From Pseudorhodobacter turbinis (GTDB taxonomy: Bacteria; Pseudomonadota; Alphaproteobacteria; Rhodobacterales; Rhodobacteraceae): a DNA stretch of 64,000 nucleotides. Shown here in pieces: positions 1 to 9,990 of the stretch. The stretch lies in assembly GCF_005234135.1 (NCBI RefSeq), contig NZ_CP039964.1, forward strand, positions 1,054,001-1,118,000. Direction: 5' to 3'. The notes under the pieces were generated by a model. That model was not told the origin of the DNA and made no database searches. It saw only the letters and a program-made list of their open reading frames with translations. Made by a program: the position numbers and the translations under genes. Within the stretch, counting starts at the first letter, position 1; each line of letters opens with the position of its first letter.

Positions 1-577
1 ACATCACAATCCCCAAGGGCGTGATGTCGAAAATTCCAAAAGGTGCCATCCCCATTTGCCGCGCCACACCGTCCACCAACAGGTTGGTCGAGGTGCCGAT
101 CAAGGTGATCGTTCCGCCAAAAATTGCCAGATAAGACAGCGGGATCATTACCTTGGAGGCTGACATCTTCAACTGCTTGGCAAGGCGCATGAACACCGGA
201 ATCATCACAACCACAATCGGCGTGTTGTTCATAATCGCCGACATCACGATAATCGCCACCGTCAGCGCGGCAAGCGTCACCACAGGCCGCGCCTCAACGT
301 TGCGCACCGCAAGCCCCGTCACCCAGTCAAGCGCGCCTGTGCGCACCAAGGCCCCCACGATCACAAACATCGCCGCAATCGTCCAAGGGGCGTGGTTGGA
401 CAGCACGGCCATCGCATCATCTTGCGGCAAAATTCCAAGGATCAACATCAAGGAGGCACCAGCCAGCGCGGTCACCTCTACCGGAAAGACCTCGCGCACA
501 AATAGCGCCAACATGCCCACCACAATCGCAAGTGCGCAGTAGGCCTGCATTGTCTGGCTCAGATCAATTCCGAACAC
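1..577 (-). CDS. SLC13/DASS-family anion permease, N-terminal part (partial)
   Basis: Inner-membrane permease of the SLC13 (divalent anion:Na+ symporter) type; the C-terminus lies outside the window and 192 residues are visible. Hydrophobic helices alternate with the two family hallmarks, an NNTP motif near residues 118-121 and GTSTN near 162-166, which in this family form the Na+/substrate site. The start is taken as GTG at 577 because AAGGGG sits 8 bases upstream; an in-frame ATG at 550 lacks such a site. Substrate (sulfate, dicarboxylate or other) cannot be told from this part. Larger members carry TrkA-C domains, which would lie beyond the edge. Confidence 0.8.
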   Translation of the reverse strand, partial: MFGIDLSQTMQAYCALAIVVGMLALFVREVFPVEVTALAGASLMLILGILPQDDAMAVLSNHAPWTIAAMFVIVGALVRTGALDWVTGLAVRNVEARPVVTLAALTVAIIVMSAIMNNTPIVVVMIPVFMRLAKQLKMSASKVMIPLSYLAIFGGTITLIGTSTNLLVDGVARQMGMAPFGIFDITPLGIVM

Positions 578-678
578 GGATGTATCCCCTTATGCGGCCT
601 TAGCCATTCTTATAGAGCCGCCAAGCAAGGGCAAGCCCCGCCCGCAAAATACGGGCGTCAGCCATTAACCCGCCGAAA

Positions 679-1491
679 TCACGGGTGCGCTTCTTGCAAT
701 CTTCCGCCGATACGGATCATGGCCACGCGGGTGGCGCGCCCCGTGGCATCATCGGTTTCCACATAAACCCCTGACAGGGTGGCCGGACCCGCGGCAGGTT
801 GGAACCGCGCCTTGGGCATGCCGGTGATGAAACGGCGCATCGGCTCCAGCTTTTCCATGCCGATCACGCTGTCATAATCGCCACACATGCCTGCATCGGT
901 TTGAAAGGCACAGCCCTTGGCCAATATCTGCGCATCCGCCGTCGGCACATGGGTATGTGTACCCACACAAAGCGAGGCGCGCCCGTCGCACCAATGCCCC
1001 ATCGCCATTTTTTCGGATGTGGCCTCACAATGCATATCGACGATGGCCGCGCTGACCATACCGCCCAAAGGATGCGCGTTCAGCACCGACTCCACGGCCG
1101 AGAACGGATCATCAAAGGGGCGTTTCATAAACACCTGACCCAAGGCCTGAACCACCAAAACCTTGCGCCCGTTTTGCGCGGAAAACACCCGCGCGCCCTT
1201 GCCCGGCGCACCCTTGGCATAATTCAGTGGGCGGATGATCCGCGGCTCGGTCTCGATATATTGGAGCATGTCTTTTTGATCAAAGGAATGATCACCCAGC
1301 GTGACGCAATCGGCCCCCGCGTCCAAGATGCCCTTGGCATGCGCGCCTGTCAGCCCCATACCACCGCTCGCATTTTCGCCGTTCACCACGACGAAATCCA
1401 AGCCCCATTCCGTCCGCAATCCCGGCAACCGCTGCGTAATCGCAGCGCGCCCGGCCCGGCCCATCACATCGCCTAAAAAGAGTAATTTCAT
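679..1491 (-). CDS. YmdB-family metallophosphoesterase (TIGR00282)
   Basis: Probable cytoplasmic dinuclear-metal phosphodiesterase of the YmdB/DR1281 family, some members of which hydrolyse 2',3'-cyclic nucleotides. The 270-residue length is normal. Metal-ligand motifs are all visible: GDVMG at the N-terminus, NGEN, LGDHSF, DMHCEATSE and GTHTHVPTAD. The start at 1491 was chosen because the protein then begins MKLLFLGDVMG, directly at the first beta strand; a longer in-frame reading to 1617 overlaps the divergent thioesterase gene and adds no family sequence. Substrate here is inferred from family only. Confidence 0.88.
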   Translation of the reverse strand: MKLLFLGDVMGRAGRAAITQRLPGLRTEWGLDFVVVNGENASGGMGLTGAHAKGILDAGADCVTLGDHSFDQKDMLQYIETEPRIIRPLNYAKGAPGKGARVFSAQNGRKVLVVQALGQVFMKRPFDDPFSAVESVLNAHPLGGMVSAAIVDMHCEATSEKMAMGHWCDGRASLCVGTHTHVPTADAQILAKGCAFQTDAGMCGDYDSVIGMEKLEPMRRFITGMPKARFQPAAGPATLSGVYVETDDATGRATRVAMIRIGGRLQEAHP

Positions 1492-1605
1492 ACCATTTGA
1501 ATAGGCGGCGGCGCAAGAAAGGGCAAGCAAAAACAGGGCGTTTACCAAGGATCGGTCGTGCGCTAGCTTTGGCACCACCCGCCCCTTTGTGACAGGACCC
1601 TGCAT

Positions 1606-2019
1606 ATGACCGACCAACGCATCCGCGACAGCTTTGCCAATCAGGGCCTGATGACCACATTGGGCGCAACCCTAAGCCACGTCGCTGCCGGAGAGGTCCA
1701 TATATCCGCCCCCTTGCAAGCCGCCACCAGCCAACAACACGGCGCGGGCCATGCGGGGCTTACCTTTGCGCTGGCCGATACCGCCGCGGGCTATGCCGCG
1801 CTGACATTGATGGAGGCGGGGCGCGAGGTGATGACGGTCGAGGCCAAGATCAACCTGATGGCCCCCGCGATCGGCGAGGTTCTGATCGCGCGCGGCAAGG
1901 TTATCCGCGCAGGCCGCCGCCTGACTGTGGTTCAGGCAGAGGTTTTCGCGATCAAAGGCGACACAGAAACCTGCATCGCCATCCTCCAAGGCACGATGAT
2001 TCCGGTTGATCCGGCCTAA
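1606..2019 (+). CDS. PaaI-family hotdog thioesterase
   Basis: A 137-residue single hotdog-fold protein of the PaaI type, which hydrolyses acyl-CoA thioesters in the cytosol. The central [18 protein letters not shown] stretch has the family layout of a glycine-rich helix cap followed by an acidic residue in the active-site helix. It is divergent from the YmdB-like gene and converges on folD, overlapping its stop by 4 bases at 2016-2019. Natural substrate is unknown. Confidence 0.82.
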   Translation: MTDQRIRDSFANQGLMTTLGATLSHVAAGEVHISAPLQAATSQQHGAGHAGLTFALADTAAGYAALTLMEAGREVMTVEAKINLMAPAIGEVLIARGKVIRAGRRLTVVQAEVFAIKGDTETCIAILQGTMIPVDPA

Positions 2020-2906
2020 ACCGTCAGGCCCTGCGGCTCAGCCAAGCCATTCGCGCGGCAACAGGCCGTCAAGGTGTTGGCCAGCAGACAAGCAATCGTC
2101 ATCGGCCCCACACCGCCCGGCACCGGCGTGATCGCACCCGCCACGGCGGCACAGCTTGCAAATTCCGCATCGCCGACCAGCTTTTTCTTGCCGTCCCGCT
2201 CAATCCGGTTGATACCCACGTCAATCACCGTGGCGCCCGGCTTGACGTAATCGCCGGTGATCATCTCAGCCCGGCCAACGGCGGCCACCAAAATATCCGC
2301 ACCTTGGCACACGGCCTTCAGGTCTTTGGTCCGGCTGTGCGCAATCGTGACCGTACAGCTATCGCCCAGCAAAAGCTGCGCCATCGGTTTGCCGACGATA
2401 TTGCTGCGCCCGACCACAACCGCATTCATCCCCGACAAATCGCCATGATGATCGCGCAGCATCATCAAGCAGCCCAAAGGCGTGCAGGGCACCATGCTTT
2501 TCTGCCCTGTGCCCAGCAGCCCGACATTAGAGATATGGAACCCGTCCACATCCTTGGCCGGATCAATGCTGTTGATCACCAGTTCCGAATTGAGATGCGC
2601 GGGCAATGGCAACTGGACCAAAATCCCGTGGATCTTGGGGTCGGCGTTCAATGTCGCGATCAATGCCAGCAAATCACCCTCGGCGGTATCATCCGCCAAC
2701 CGGTGTTCGACCGAATGCATGCCGACCTCAACGGTCATCTTGCCCTTGGATTTCACATAGACTTCCGATGCAGGGTCCGCGCCGACCAGAACCACGGCAA
2801 GCCCCGGCTGGATGCCGTTTTCCTCGGCCAAGCGGCTGACATGCTCGGCGACCTGCCCGCGTACACGGGCCGCAAAGGCCTTACCGTCGATGATTGTCGC
2901 CGTCAT
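2016..2906 (-). CDS. folD: Bifunctional methylene-THF dehydrogenase / methenyl-THF cyclohydrolase
   Basis: FolD interconverts 5,10-methylene-, 5,10-methenyl- and 10-formyl-tetrahydrofolate with NADP(H). The 296-residue length fits. YVKSKGKMT holds the catalytic Tyr and Lys, [11 protein letters not shown] and [17 protein letters not shown] are the two FolD signatures, and [10 protein letters not shown] closes the protein. AAGGAG lies 8 bases before the ATG. It is the last gene of a fhs-chorismate mutase-folD run, 3 bases after the chorismate mutase stop, so formate activation and C1 reduction are probably co-transcribed. Confidence 0.97.
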   Translation of the reverse strand: MTATIIDGKAFAARVRGQVAEHVSRLAEENGIQPGLAVVLVGADPASEVYVKSKGKMTVEVGMHSVEHRLADDTAEGDLLALIATLNADPKIHGILVQLPLPAHLNSELVINSIDPAKDVDGFHISNVGLLGTGQKSMVPCTPLGCLMMLRDHHGDLSGMNAVVVGRSNIVGKPMAQLLLGDSCTVTIAHSRTKDLKAVCQGADILVAAVGRAEMITGDYVKPGATVIDVGINRIERDGKKKLVGDAEFASCAAVAGAITPVPGGVGPMTIACLLANTLTACCRANGLAEPQGLTV

Positions 2907-2909
2907 TCG

Positions 2910-3224
2910 TCACTCTCCTTTTGCCGTGTCGGACTTGCCCAAAACTGCCTCTTCACGCGCGATAGACCAATCAATCAACTGCCGCCAAAGCGCCTCGGCC
3001 AAATCAGGGTCCAACCCTTCGGCCATTGACGTTTGACGCACGTTTTGTACGACCTGCTCTACGCGGTCAACGATCAGGGCAGGCAGGCCAGCGCGCGCCT
3101 TCACCCGCGCCGCCGCATCGATATAACCCGCCCGCTGGACCAGCAATCGCACCAAGGCCACATCCAGCCGGTCAATTCCGGCGCGGACTTCTGGCATGGT
3201 TTCGCAATCCTCTGGGCGTTTCAT
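2910..3224 (-). CDS. AroQ-type chorismate mutase
   Basis: Small all-helical chorismate mutase (104 residues) converting chorismate to prephenate for Phe/Tyr synthesis. The N-terminal helix RAGIDRLDVALVRLLVQRAG carries the family's IDxLD...LLxxR layout, with later Lys and Arg residues likely to bind the substrate carboxylates. An AGGAGG site favours ATG 3224; ATG 3227 immediately before it is possible. It sits between fhs and folD, an arrangement that recurs in Rhodobacteraceae although the pathway link is not obvious. Confidence 0.85.
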   Translation of the reverse strand: MKRPEDCETMPEVRAGIDRLDVALVRLLVQRAGYIDAAARVKARAGLPALIVDRVEQVVQNVRQTSMAEGLDPDLAEALWRQLIDWSIAREEAVLGKSDTAKGE

Positions 3225-3286
3225 CATTGCCTCCTCCGGTTGCGCAACGGAATGGACCGAAGCCACGCGCGGGTCAAGGCGATGTT

Positions 3287-4963
3287 TTAGAACAGCCCCT
3301 CGACATCGCCATCGGCATTCAGGCGGATCACCTCGGCCGAGGGCATCCGCGGCAGGCCCGGCATGGTCATAATCTCACCGCAGATCGCAACGATGAACCC
3401 CGCCCCCGCCGAAAGCCGCACCTCACGCACGGGCACCGAAAATCCTGTCGGCGCGCCGCGCAGGTTCGGGTCCGTGCTAAAGGAATATTGCGTTTTCGCC
3501 ATACAGACCGGCAGATGGCCATAGCCCGCCTCTTCCCACGCCTGCAACTGCGCATGCACCGCATTATCGGCAATCACCCCGTCGGCATGATAGATCTTCG
3601 CGGCAATCGTTTCGATCTTTTTCATCAAGGGCATGTCATCAGGATAGCTTGGTGTGAAATTGGCCGCACCGCTTTCGGCCAGTTCCACCACCTTATGCGA
3701 AAGCTCCTCAACCCCCGCCGAGCCATGCGCCCAATGCTTGCACAAAATCGCCTCGGAGCCTTGGGACGCCACGTAGTCCTTGACGGCCTGCACCTCGGCA
3801 TCGGTGTCGGTGACAAAATGGTTGATCGCCACAACCACCGGCACGCCGAAACTTTTGACATTCCCGATATGACGACCAAGGTTGGGACAGCCTTTTTGCA
3901 CGGCCTCGACGTTTTCGGCGCCCAGATCGGCCTTGGCCACGCCGCCATTCATCTTCATCGCGCGCACCGTGGCCACCAAAACCACCGCATCCGGCGCAAG
4001 ACCGGCCTTACGGCATTTGATGTTCATAAACTTCTCGGCACCAAGATCGGCACCAAAGCCCGCCTCGGTCACCACATAATCCGCCAGCTTCAGCGCGGTT
4101 TTCGTGGCGATGACCGAGTTGCAGCCATGCGCGATATTGGCAAAGGGGCCGCCATGCACAAAGGCGGGGTTGTTTTCCAGCGTCTGCACCAAATTCGGCT
4201 GCATCGCATCCTTGAGCAGCACCGTCATCGCGCCATCGGCCTTGATATCACGACAATAGATCGGGGATTTGTCGCGCCGGTAGGCCACCACAATATCGCC
4301 AAGCCGTTTTTGCAAATCCTCCAGATCATTCGACAGGCACAAGATCGCCATCACCTCGGATGCGACCGTGATGTCAAAGCCGGTTTGGCGCGGGAAGCCG
4401 TTGGCAACGCCGCCAAGGTTGACCACCACATCGCGCAGCGCGCGGTCGTTCATATCCATCACCCGCCGCCACACCACACGGCGCGCGTCGATATCCAGCT
4501 CATTACCCCAATAGATATGGTTGTCGATCATCGCCGACAGCAGGTTGTGCGCCGATGTGATCGCATGGAAATCGCCGGTGAAATGCAGGTTCATCTCCTC
4601 CATCGGGACCACTTGCGCATAGCCGCCCCCCGCTGCCCCGCCCTTCATCCCGAAATTCGGCCCCAAAGATGCCTCGCGGATACAGATCACTGCATTCTTG
4701 CCGATACGGTTCAACCCGTCACCCAGCCCCACCGTCGTTGTGGTCTTACCCTCGCCCGCAGGGGTGGGGTTGATGGCGGTCACAAGCACCAGCTTGCCAT
4801 TCTTGCGGTCCGCAAGGGACGCGATAAACGGCTGGCTGACCTTTGCCTTGTCGTGCCCGTAAGGCAAAAGATGCTCCGACGGGATGCCCAGTTTTGCGCC
4901 GATCTCCATGATCGGACGTTTCTTCGCCTCGCGGGCAATCTCAATATCGGTTTTATACGCCAT
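3287..4963 (-). CDS. fhs: Formate-tetrahydrofolate ligase
   Basis: ATP-dependent ligase making 10-formyl-THF from formate and THF. At 558 residues it has the full family length. The P-loop segment [19 protein letters not shown] lies near residue 67, followed by the family-typical [23 protein letters not shown] and, later, [14 protein letters not shown] strong GGGAGAGGG site precedes the ATG. With folD downstream it gives this cell a formate-to-methylene-THF route, useful in marine bacteria that gain C1 units from methylated compounds. Confidence 0.97.
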   Translation of the reverse strand: MAYKTDIEIAREAKKRPIMEIGAKLGIPSEHLLPYGHDKAKVSQPFIASLADRKNGKLVLVTAINPTPAGEGKTTTTVGLGDGLNRIGKNAVICIREASLGPNFGMKGGAAGGGYAQVVPMEEMNLHFTGDFHAITSAHNLLSAMIDNHIYWGNELDIDARRVVWRRVMDMNDRALRDVVVNLGGVANGFPRQTGFDITVASEVMAILCLSNDLEDLQKRLGDIVVAYRRDKSPIYCRDIKADGAMTVLLKDAMQPNLVQTLENNPAFVHGGPFANIAHGCNSVIATKTALKLADYVVTEAGFGADLGAEKFMNIKCRKAGLAPDAVVLVATVRAMKMNGGVAKADLGAENVEAVQKGCPNLGRHIGNVKSFGVPVVVAINHFVTDTDAEVQAVKDYVASQGSEAILCKHWAHGSAGVEELSHKVVELAESGAANFTPSYPDDMPLMKKIETIAAKIYHADGVIADNAVHAQLQAWEEAGYGHLPVCMAKTQYSFSTDPNLRGAPTGFSVPVREVRLSAGAGFIVAICGEIMTMPGLPRMPSAEVIRLNADGDVEGLF

Positions 4964-5197
4964 CTTTTCCCTCTCCCTGCTTGGATAGTCCGTATCCGGC
5001 CTTCCTTTGGTCTAGCGAAGCCCCCCGCCGCAAGAAAGATCATTTACGACATATTTCGGGACAAATTAACCAGTCCTTCGCTTTGTATCGGTACGGACGG
5101 GCTTTGCGCAACAAATGCCACATTTTACGGGCACAATTAAGTGCGCGTAAACCAGTTGGGGGTGTTAATGGAAAAATATCCTAAAAAGGAAAACAAA

Positions 5198-5284
5198 ATG
5201 CCGAAAGCTGCTTTTGCTATTCTCTTCAATGCGGCGCTTGGCATTGGCATGGCCATCTCTGCCGGGGTGTTAGCCTGGCTCTAG
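5198..5284 (+). CDS. Putative 28-residue single-pass membrane peptide
   Basis: Short reading frame beginning MPKAAFAILFN and ending SAGVLAWL; nearly the whole peptide is one hydrophobic helix rich in Ala, Gly and Ile. AAGGA stands 7 bases before ATG 5198. An in-frame ATG at 5168 would give 38 residues with a charged Lys/Glu-rich N-terminus. A strong hairpin follows 27 bases after the stop. The combination of ribosome site, hydrophobic helix and terminator supports a real gene, but no family is recognised. Confidence 0.45.
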   Translation: MPKAAFAILFNAALGIGMAISAGVLAWL

Positions 5285-5310
5285 CGGCCAGCCGAGAAGC
5301 CCCGCACAGC

Positions 5311-5345
5311 AAAGCGCCGCGGAAGATCCCCCCGCGGCGCTTTAT
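5311..5345. terminator. Bidirectional hairpin terminator between the small peptide and ftsH
   Basis: Perfect 12-bp stem AAAGCGCCGCGG / CCGCGGCGCTTT at 5311-5322 and 5332-5343. A T-run ends each strand, so it can serve both the plus-strand small peptide and the minus-strand ftsH, whose stop is at 5360. Confidence 0.8.
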
Positions 5346-5359
5346 CATTCTAGCCGATA

Positions 5360-7267
5360 TCAGGCAGAGGGTTCAGGTTCCATCCCACCCTTTGGCCCGC
5401 GTGGTTTGGTCTTAGGGATCGCCACCACCGAGGATGTCTCCCCACCCGATGGCTTATCCTCATCATCATCACCGCCAAGCTTTTCACCCGTGATAACTTT
5501 CTTGATCTCGTCGCCCGTCAGGGTTTCATACTCCAACAAACCCTGCGCAAGACGCTCAAACTCATCGGACTGTTCCAGCAAGATCTTGCGGGCAAGATCG
5601 TAACCTTCGTCGATAAGGCCTTTGACCTCTTCCTCGATCAGGTTCTTGGTTTCAGCCGATACCGAGAAACCACCCGTTTGCCCCTGATAGCCCTGATGCG
5701 CCTCGGCATAATCGATATTGCCGATCTTGTCAGACATACCCCAGCGCATGACCATCGCACGGGCCAAGCTGCTGGCCTGCATGATATCGCCGGAAGGCCC
5801 GTTCGATACGCCTTCTTCACCCCATTTGATGATCTCGGCGGCTTTACCGGCCATCGTCATGGCGATTCGCTGCTTGCACTGGTCCTTGTGCATGTTCAGC
5901 TGGTCCATTTCCGGCAAGCTCATCACCATGCCCAAGGCACCACCGCGCGGGATGATCGTCGCCTTATAGACCGGATCGCATTTTGGCAGGGCCATGCCCA
6001 CAATCGCGTGGCCCGCCTCATGATAGGCAGTATGCTCTTTTTGCTCGGCGGTCAGCACCATAGAGCGGCGCTCTGCCCCCATCATGACCTTGTCCTTGGC
6101 TTGTTCAAAGTCATGCATGGTCACAAAGCGGCGACCGACACGGGCCGCCATAAGGGCCGCCTCATTCACAAGGTTCGCAAGATCTGCACCCGAGAAACCG
6201 GGGGTCCCGCGCGCAATGATCCGCAAATCCACATCCGGGCCAACCGGCACCTTACGGGCGTGAACGGTCAAAATCTTTTCACGGCCCCTGATGTCGGGGT
6301 TGGGCACATGAACCTGACGGTCAAAGCGACCGGGGCGCAGCAAGGCGGGGTCAAGCACATCTTTGCGGTTTGTCGCCGCCACGATGATCACACCTTCATT
6401 GGCCTCAAAGCCGTCCATCTCCACCAAAAGCTGGTTCAAGGTCTGCTCACGCTCATCATTGCCGCCGCCCATGCCAACGCCACGGGCGCGGCCAACTGCG
6501 TCGATCTCATCGATAAAGACGATACAAGGCGCATTCTTTTTCGCCTGCTCGAACATATCGCGGACCCGGCTTGCGCCGACACCGACAAACATTTCCACAA
6601 AGTCAGAACCCGAAATCGTAAAGAACGGCACACCCGCCTCGCCGGCAATCGCCCGCGCTAGCAGTGTTTTACCCGTACCGGGGGGGCCAACAAGCAACGC
6701 GCCCTTGGGGATCTTGCCGCCCAAACGGCTGTATTTTTGCGGGTTGCGCAGGAATTCAACGATCTCTTCCAGCTCTTCCTTGGCCTCATCGATGCCGGCC
6801 ACATCGTCAAAGGTCACGCGGCCGTTCTTTTCGGTCAAAAGCTTGGCCTTGGATTTACCGAATCCCATGGCACCGCCCTTACCGCCGCCCTGCATGCGGT
6901 TCATGAAGAAGATCCAGATGCCGATCAGCACGAGGAACGGCAACCACAGCGACAACAGGCTGAAGAATCCCGATTGTTCCTGCGGTTTGGCGACCACGTC
7001 GATCTCTTTGGCCATAAGCCGGTCGGTCACATCCTCACCCTGCGGCTTGATGACGGAAAAATCCTTGCCATCCTTGCCACGGGCCTGAATGACCTCGCCA
7101 TCCAGCGTTACACTGTCGATTGCGCCTGAATCAACCTGCTGAATAAATTCAGAATATGACATGCTGCGCGACGACATCGCCGACTGCCCGCCACTGAACA
7201 GGTTAAACAAAGCAAGGATCAAGACCAACAGGACGACCCAGAATGCGATATTTCGTGCATTTCCCAC
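5360..7267 (-). CDS. ftsH: ATP-dependent zinc metalloprotease FtsH
   Basis: Hexameric inner-membrane AAA+ protease that degrades unassembled membrane proteins and regulators. The 635 residues show two N-terminal membrane helices (about 8-24 and 105-122) flanking a periplasmic domain, Walker A GPPGTGKT at 194-201, Walker B FIDEID at 251-256, and the zinc site HEAGH at 416-420. It starts with GTG at 7267, with GAAGGAG 7 bases upstream. It is downstream of tilS by 74 bases, the usual alphaproteobacterial order. The acidic C-terminal tail is typical. Confidence 0.98.
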   Translation of the reverse strand: MGNARNIAFWVVLLVLILALFNLFSGGQSAMSSRSMSYSEFIQQVDSGAIDSVTLDGEVIQARGKDGKDFSVIKPQGEDVTDRLMAKEIDVVAKPQEQSGFFSLLSLWLPFLVLIGIWIFFMNRMQGGGKGGAMGFGKSKAKLLTEKNGRVTFDDVAGIDEAKEELEEIVEFLRNPQKYSRLGGKIPKGALLVGPPGTGKTLLARAIAGEAGVPFFTISGSDFVEMFVGVGASRVRDMFEQAKKNAPCIVFIDEIDAVGRARGVGMGGGNDEREQTLNQLLVEMDGFEANEGVIIVAATNRKDVLDPALLRPGRFDRQVHVPNPDIRGREKILTVHARKVPVGPDVDLRIIARGTPGFSGADLANLVNEAALMAARVGRRFVTMHDFEQAKDKVMMGAERRSMVLTAEQKEHTAYHEAGHAIVGMALPKCDPVYKATIIPRGGALGMVMSLPEMDQLNMHKDQCKQRIAMTMAGKAAEIIKWGEEGVSNGPSGDIMQASSLARAMVMRWGMSDKIGNIDYAEAHQGYQGQTGGFSVSAETKNLIEEEVKGLIDEGYDLARKILLEQSDEFERLAQGLLEYETLTGDEIKKVITGEKLGGDDDEDKPSGGETSSVVAIPKTKPRGPKGGMEPEPSA

Positions 7268-7341
7268 GAAGATTCTCCTTCACGTGCCGGCCAAAAAGAG
7301 ACAACGGCTTTGCGCTTAAAATAGACATAAGTTTCAACTGT

Positions 7342-8580
7342 TCAATGCGATACTACAAATTGGTTGAAAGCTGCGGCGATACGCGCATGAAAATCGGGTG
7401 AAAACCCCGCCAGCGGGGCCGCAACCAGCACATCATCTTGCCATACCGAGGGGCTAACCAACAGCACATCACGCGCGATGCCGGTTTCGCGCCAGCCTTC
7501 CACTTGCCGCAAACCATCAGCGCCCAAGCCCTGCAGCTGCTGCCCTGCCGCAAACGGCCCGGTCACCTGCCAACGCCCATCCCATAGCGCATTCGGCCCA
7601 CAGGCGCCCCCTACGGCCCGCGCCTCTCGCATGAGGCGAAAGCTTTGCGGCCCCATGCGCAGGCGCACCCCCCAAAGCGTGGCATCCCGGCGTGCGGCAA
7701 TGGCCTGCAAAACCCGCGCGGTTGCAGCGGCGCGCGGGGCATGTTCCGCCCCAGACACCCATAAAATACCGGCCAGCAACAGGCGACGCTGTATTTCAGG
7801 ACTGCATTCCGACCAAGCCGTTAAATCAAACTCCAGACTTCCGGCCACCTCATGGCAAACTACCACCGCCGCATCGGCAACGGCTTGGCGCACCACGCTT
7901 TGCGTCGCCGCAAGGTTGGATATCACGCCCGCCAACCGTTCCACCGTAATCCCCAAAGGCTGCAATTGCGGCAGCAGCTTGCGCGTTTTGACCCGCGTAA
8001 ACCGCTCATTCTCGTTGCTCGGATCATCGACCCACGCAATGCCTTTGGTCGTCAGATAACTGCGAAGCGTGGCACGCGGCACCGCCAGAAACGGGCGCAC
8101 AAACCGGACCGCGCCGTGCTGCCACTCGGCGCGCATGCCCGAAAGCCCGTCAATTCCGGCGCCCCGCGCAAGGCCCATCAGAAAGGTCTCGGCCTGATCA
8201 TCTGCGGTATGGCCTAGAAAAATATGGGTTATCCCCGCGCTTTCAGCCCAATCTGCCATCAAGCCATAGCGCGCCTGACGGGCCGCTTCCATCAGGTTGC
8301 CCGTCACCGTGCCATGCTGCCAGACAAGGGTTTGATGCCCAACGCCAAGATCCTCACAAAAACGTGAAACCTCGTGCGCTTCCTCGGCCGAGCCTGCGCG
8401 CAAGGCATGATCAACCGTTACCGCCTGCACCGCGCCAAAGGCCTGCCATGCCAGATGCAAGCTCGCCATCGAATCGGAGCCGCCCGAAACGGCAACGGCC
8501 ACACGGGCATCGGGTGCCGCCGCAACAGCGGCCGATGCCTCCGCGATAAGATCAGATTCGGCCCAGTCTTTTACTGGCAC
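7342..8580 (-). CDS. tilS: tRNA(Ile)-lysidine synthetase
   Basis: TilS joins lysine to C34 of the CAU-anticodon tRNA-Ile using ATP, so that it reads AUA. The PP-loop motif SGGSDS lies near residue 33, and an FLGHTADDQAETFLM segment is the family's conserved HxxDDxxET region. It starts with GTG at 8580 and overlaps the cpoB stop by 10 bases, implying translational coupling. The C-terminal domain beyond residue about 220 is poorly conserved, as usual. Length 412 residues. Confidence 0.93.
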   Translation of the reverse strand: MPVKDWAESDLIAEASAAVAAAPDARVAVAVSGGSDSMASLHLAWQAFGAVQAVTVDHALRAGSAEEAHEVSRFCEDLGVGHQTLVWQHGTVTGNLMEAARQARYGLMADWAESAGITHIFLGHTADDQAETFLMGLARGAGIDGLSGMRAEWQHGAVRFVRPFLAVPRATLRSYLTTKGIAWVDDPSNENERFTRVKTRKLLPQLQPLGITVERLAGVISNLAATQSVVRQAVADAAVVVCHEVAGSLEFDLTAWSECSPEIQRRLLLAGILWVSGAEHAPRAAATARVLQAIAARRDATLWGVRLRMGPQSFRLMREARAVGGACGPNALWDGRWQVTGPFAAGQQLQGLGADGLRQVEGWRETGIARDVLLVSPSVWQDDVLVAAPLAGFSPDFHARIAAAFNQFVVSH

Positions 8581-9389
8581 CCCAGCCCCAAAGCAGCCGT
8601 TGATGCCTGCACGGCAGCAGGATCACCGGGAAAACGCACGCCCACCTCTTGCAAGGTCACGCACGCCTCGGGCCCCTGCCCCAGTTCGGCCAACGCCTGC
8701 CCGACTTTCAGCAGCGATTCCGCCGCCCGCGCGCCCGTCATATCGCCCGAGAATGCCTCCAGCCAAGCACGCGCCGCATCAGATGTTTCCCCAAGGTTAG
8801 AGAGCGCCTCACCGCGATAATAATGCGCCTCGGCGGTCAGGGGCCCACCCGTATAGGTCTGGGCAAAGGTCGCAAAGAGGTCCGCGGCGGTGCGAAAGTC
8901 ACCTTGACCGAGCACCCCCTTGGCCCGGTCAAAATCCGCCTGTTCATTGGTCGCAAGAGAGGTGCTGCCCGTTACAGGCGGCGTCAGCGTCGGGGCAACA
9001 ACAGCGCCCGTGTCCCCACCCAAAGGCGGGGTTTGGCCGATCGCACCAAGGTCGCCGCCCTCCAGCTCTACCAAACGAAACTCAAGATCGCCAATGCGGT
9101 TGGTTCCGTCGGCGACCACCTGATTGATCCGGAACTCCAGTGATTCGGTCTTGGCCGTAAGCTGTGCCAAGGCCGCCTCGATCGTATCCACCCGCTCCAG
9201 CAAAGAGCCGCCAAAACCGCTGGCCGCCGCGCCGCCCGTCGTCGAAAGCTCTCGCCGCAATCCCAGAACGGTGGTGTTCAAAACTGTCAATTCCTGCCGG
9301 ATATCGGCCAAGGTTTGCGCGCGGTCTTGCGCAAACCCTGCCAGCGGCACCACCGCCAGAACGATTGCCATAAAGCCCGCGCGCATCAT
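8571..9389 (-). CDS. cpoB: Cell division coordinator CpoB (YbgF), TPR protein
   Basis: Periplasmic protein that links the Tol-Pal machine to septal peptidoglycan synthesis. A signal peptide ending near AGFAQ, a coiled-coil trimerisation region (about residues 22-90), a linker rich in Gly/Thr/Pro and C-terminal TPR repeats (ADLFATFAQTYTGGPLTAEAHYYRGEAL) are visible in 272 residues. It starts 2 bases after the pal stop and is the last tol gene before tilS. Confidence 0.92.
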   Translation of the reverse strand: MMRAGFMAIVLAVVPLAGFAQDRAQTLADIRQELTVLNTTVLGLRRELSTTGGAAASGFGGSLLERVDTIEAALAQLTAKTESLEFRINQVVADGTNRIGDLEFRLVELEGGDLGAIGQTPPLGGDTGAVVAPTLTPPVTGSTSLATNEQADFDRAKGVLGQGDFRTAADLFATFAQTYTGGPLTAEAHYYRGEALSNLGETSDAARAWLEAFSGDMTGARAAESLLKVGQALAELGQGPEACVTLQEVGVRFPGDPAAVQASTAALGLGCQ

Positions 9390-9391
9390 AA

Positions 9392-9907
9392 TCAGCTACC
9401 TGCGCCCATCGACAGAACCGTCACGGCCCGGCGGTTGCGGCTATAGCAATCTTCGGTAGAACAGACTTCGACCGGACGCTCTTTGCCGTAGGAGACGGTG
9501 CGCAAACGGCTGGGGGAAATGCCCTGCGAGATCAGGAAATTCTGCGCAGCCGAGGCACGGCGCGCGCCCAAGGCAAGGTTGTACTGCCGCGTGCCCAGCT
9601 CATCCGCGTGACCTTCAATGATAACCGCGTAATCGGTGTTGGACTGCAACCATTGCGCTTGTCCGGCAAGTGTCGTGCGCGCCTCATCCGAGAGGGTGTT
9701 TTGGTCAAGGCCAAAGAAGACCCGGTCGCCCAGTGTTTGCTGGAAATAGGCAACCGATGCTGGATCATTCACCCCGCCAAGCCCTTGGCTGTCGATGCCA
9801 CCTGCACCGCCCATACCGCCAGCACCTGCCCCGAAACGGTCAGGATTGTTACAAGCCGCGAGGCCCAGAACTGCGACCACAAGTGCCGCTTTTGTTAGAT
9901 AAGACAT
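9392..9907 (-). CDS. pal: Peptidoglycan-associated lipoprotein Pal
   Basis: Outer-membrane lipoprotein that binds peptidoglycan and TolB. The signal peptide ends in the lipobox LAAC (Cys near 19), followed by a Gly-rich linker and an OmpA-like domain with EGHADELGTRQYNLALGARRA, which carries the diaminopimelate-binding residues. Length 171 residues; AAAGGAC precedes the ATG. It lies 83 bases after tolB in the tol operon. Confidence 0.96.
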   Translation of the reverse strand: MSYLTKAALVVAVLGLAACNNPDRFGAGAGGMGGAGGIDSQGLGGVNDPASVAYFQQTLGDRVFFGLDQNTLSDEARTTLAGQAQWLQSNTDYAVIIEGHADELGTRQYNLALGARRASAAQNFLISQGISPSRLRTVSYGKERPVEVCSTEDCYSRNRRAVTVLSMGAGS

Positions 9908-9990
9908 CTGTTCGTCCTTTGTTTATTGGCCCGATTGGGGCCAGAGTAACAGGTTTCAACCGCCCTGTGAATCGGGCAATCTTCAAATTT

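Noticed and set aside
3026..5140. A 704-codon open frame on the plus strand opposite fhs and folD.
   Set aside because: It is antisense to two clear enzymes, is rich in His, Arg and Gln, lacks a ribosome site and has no family features; it results from high third-position GC.
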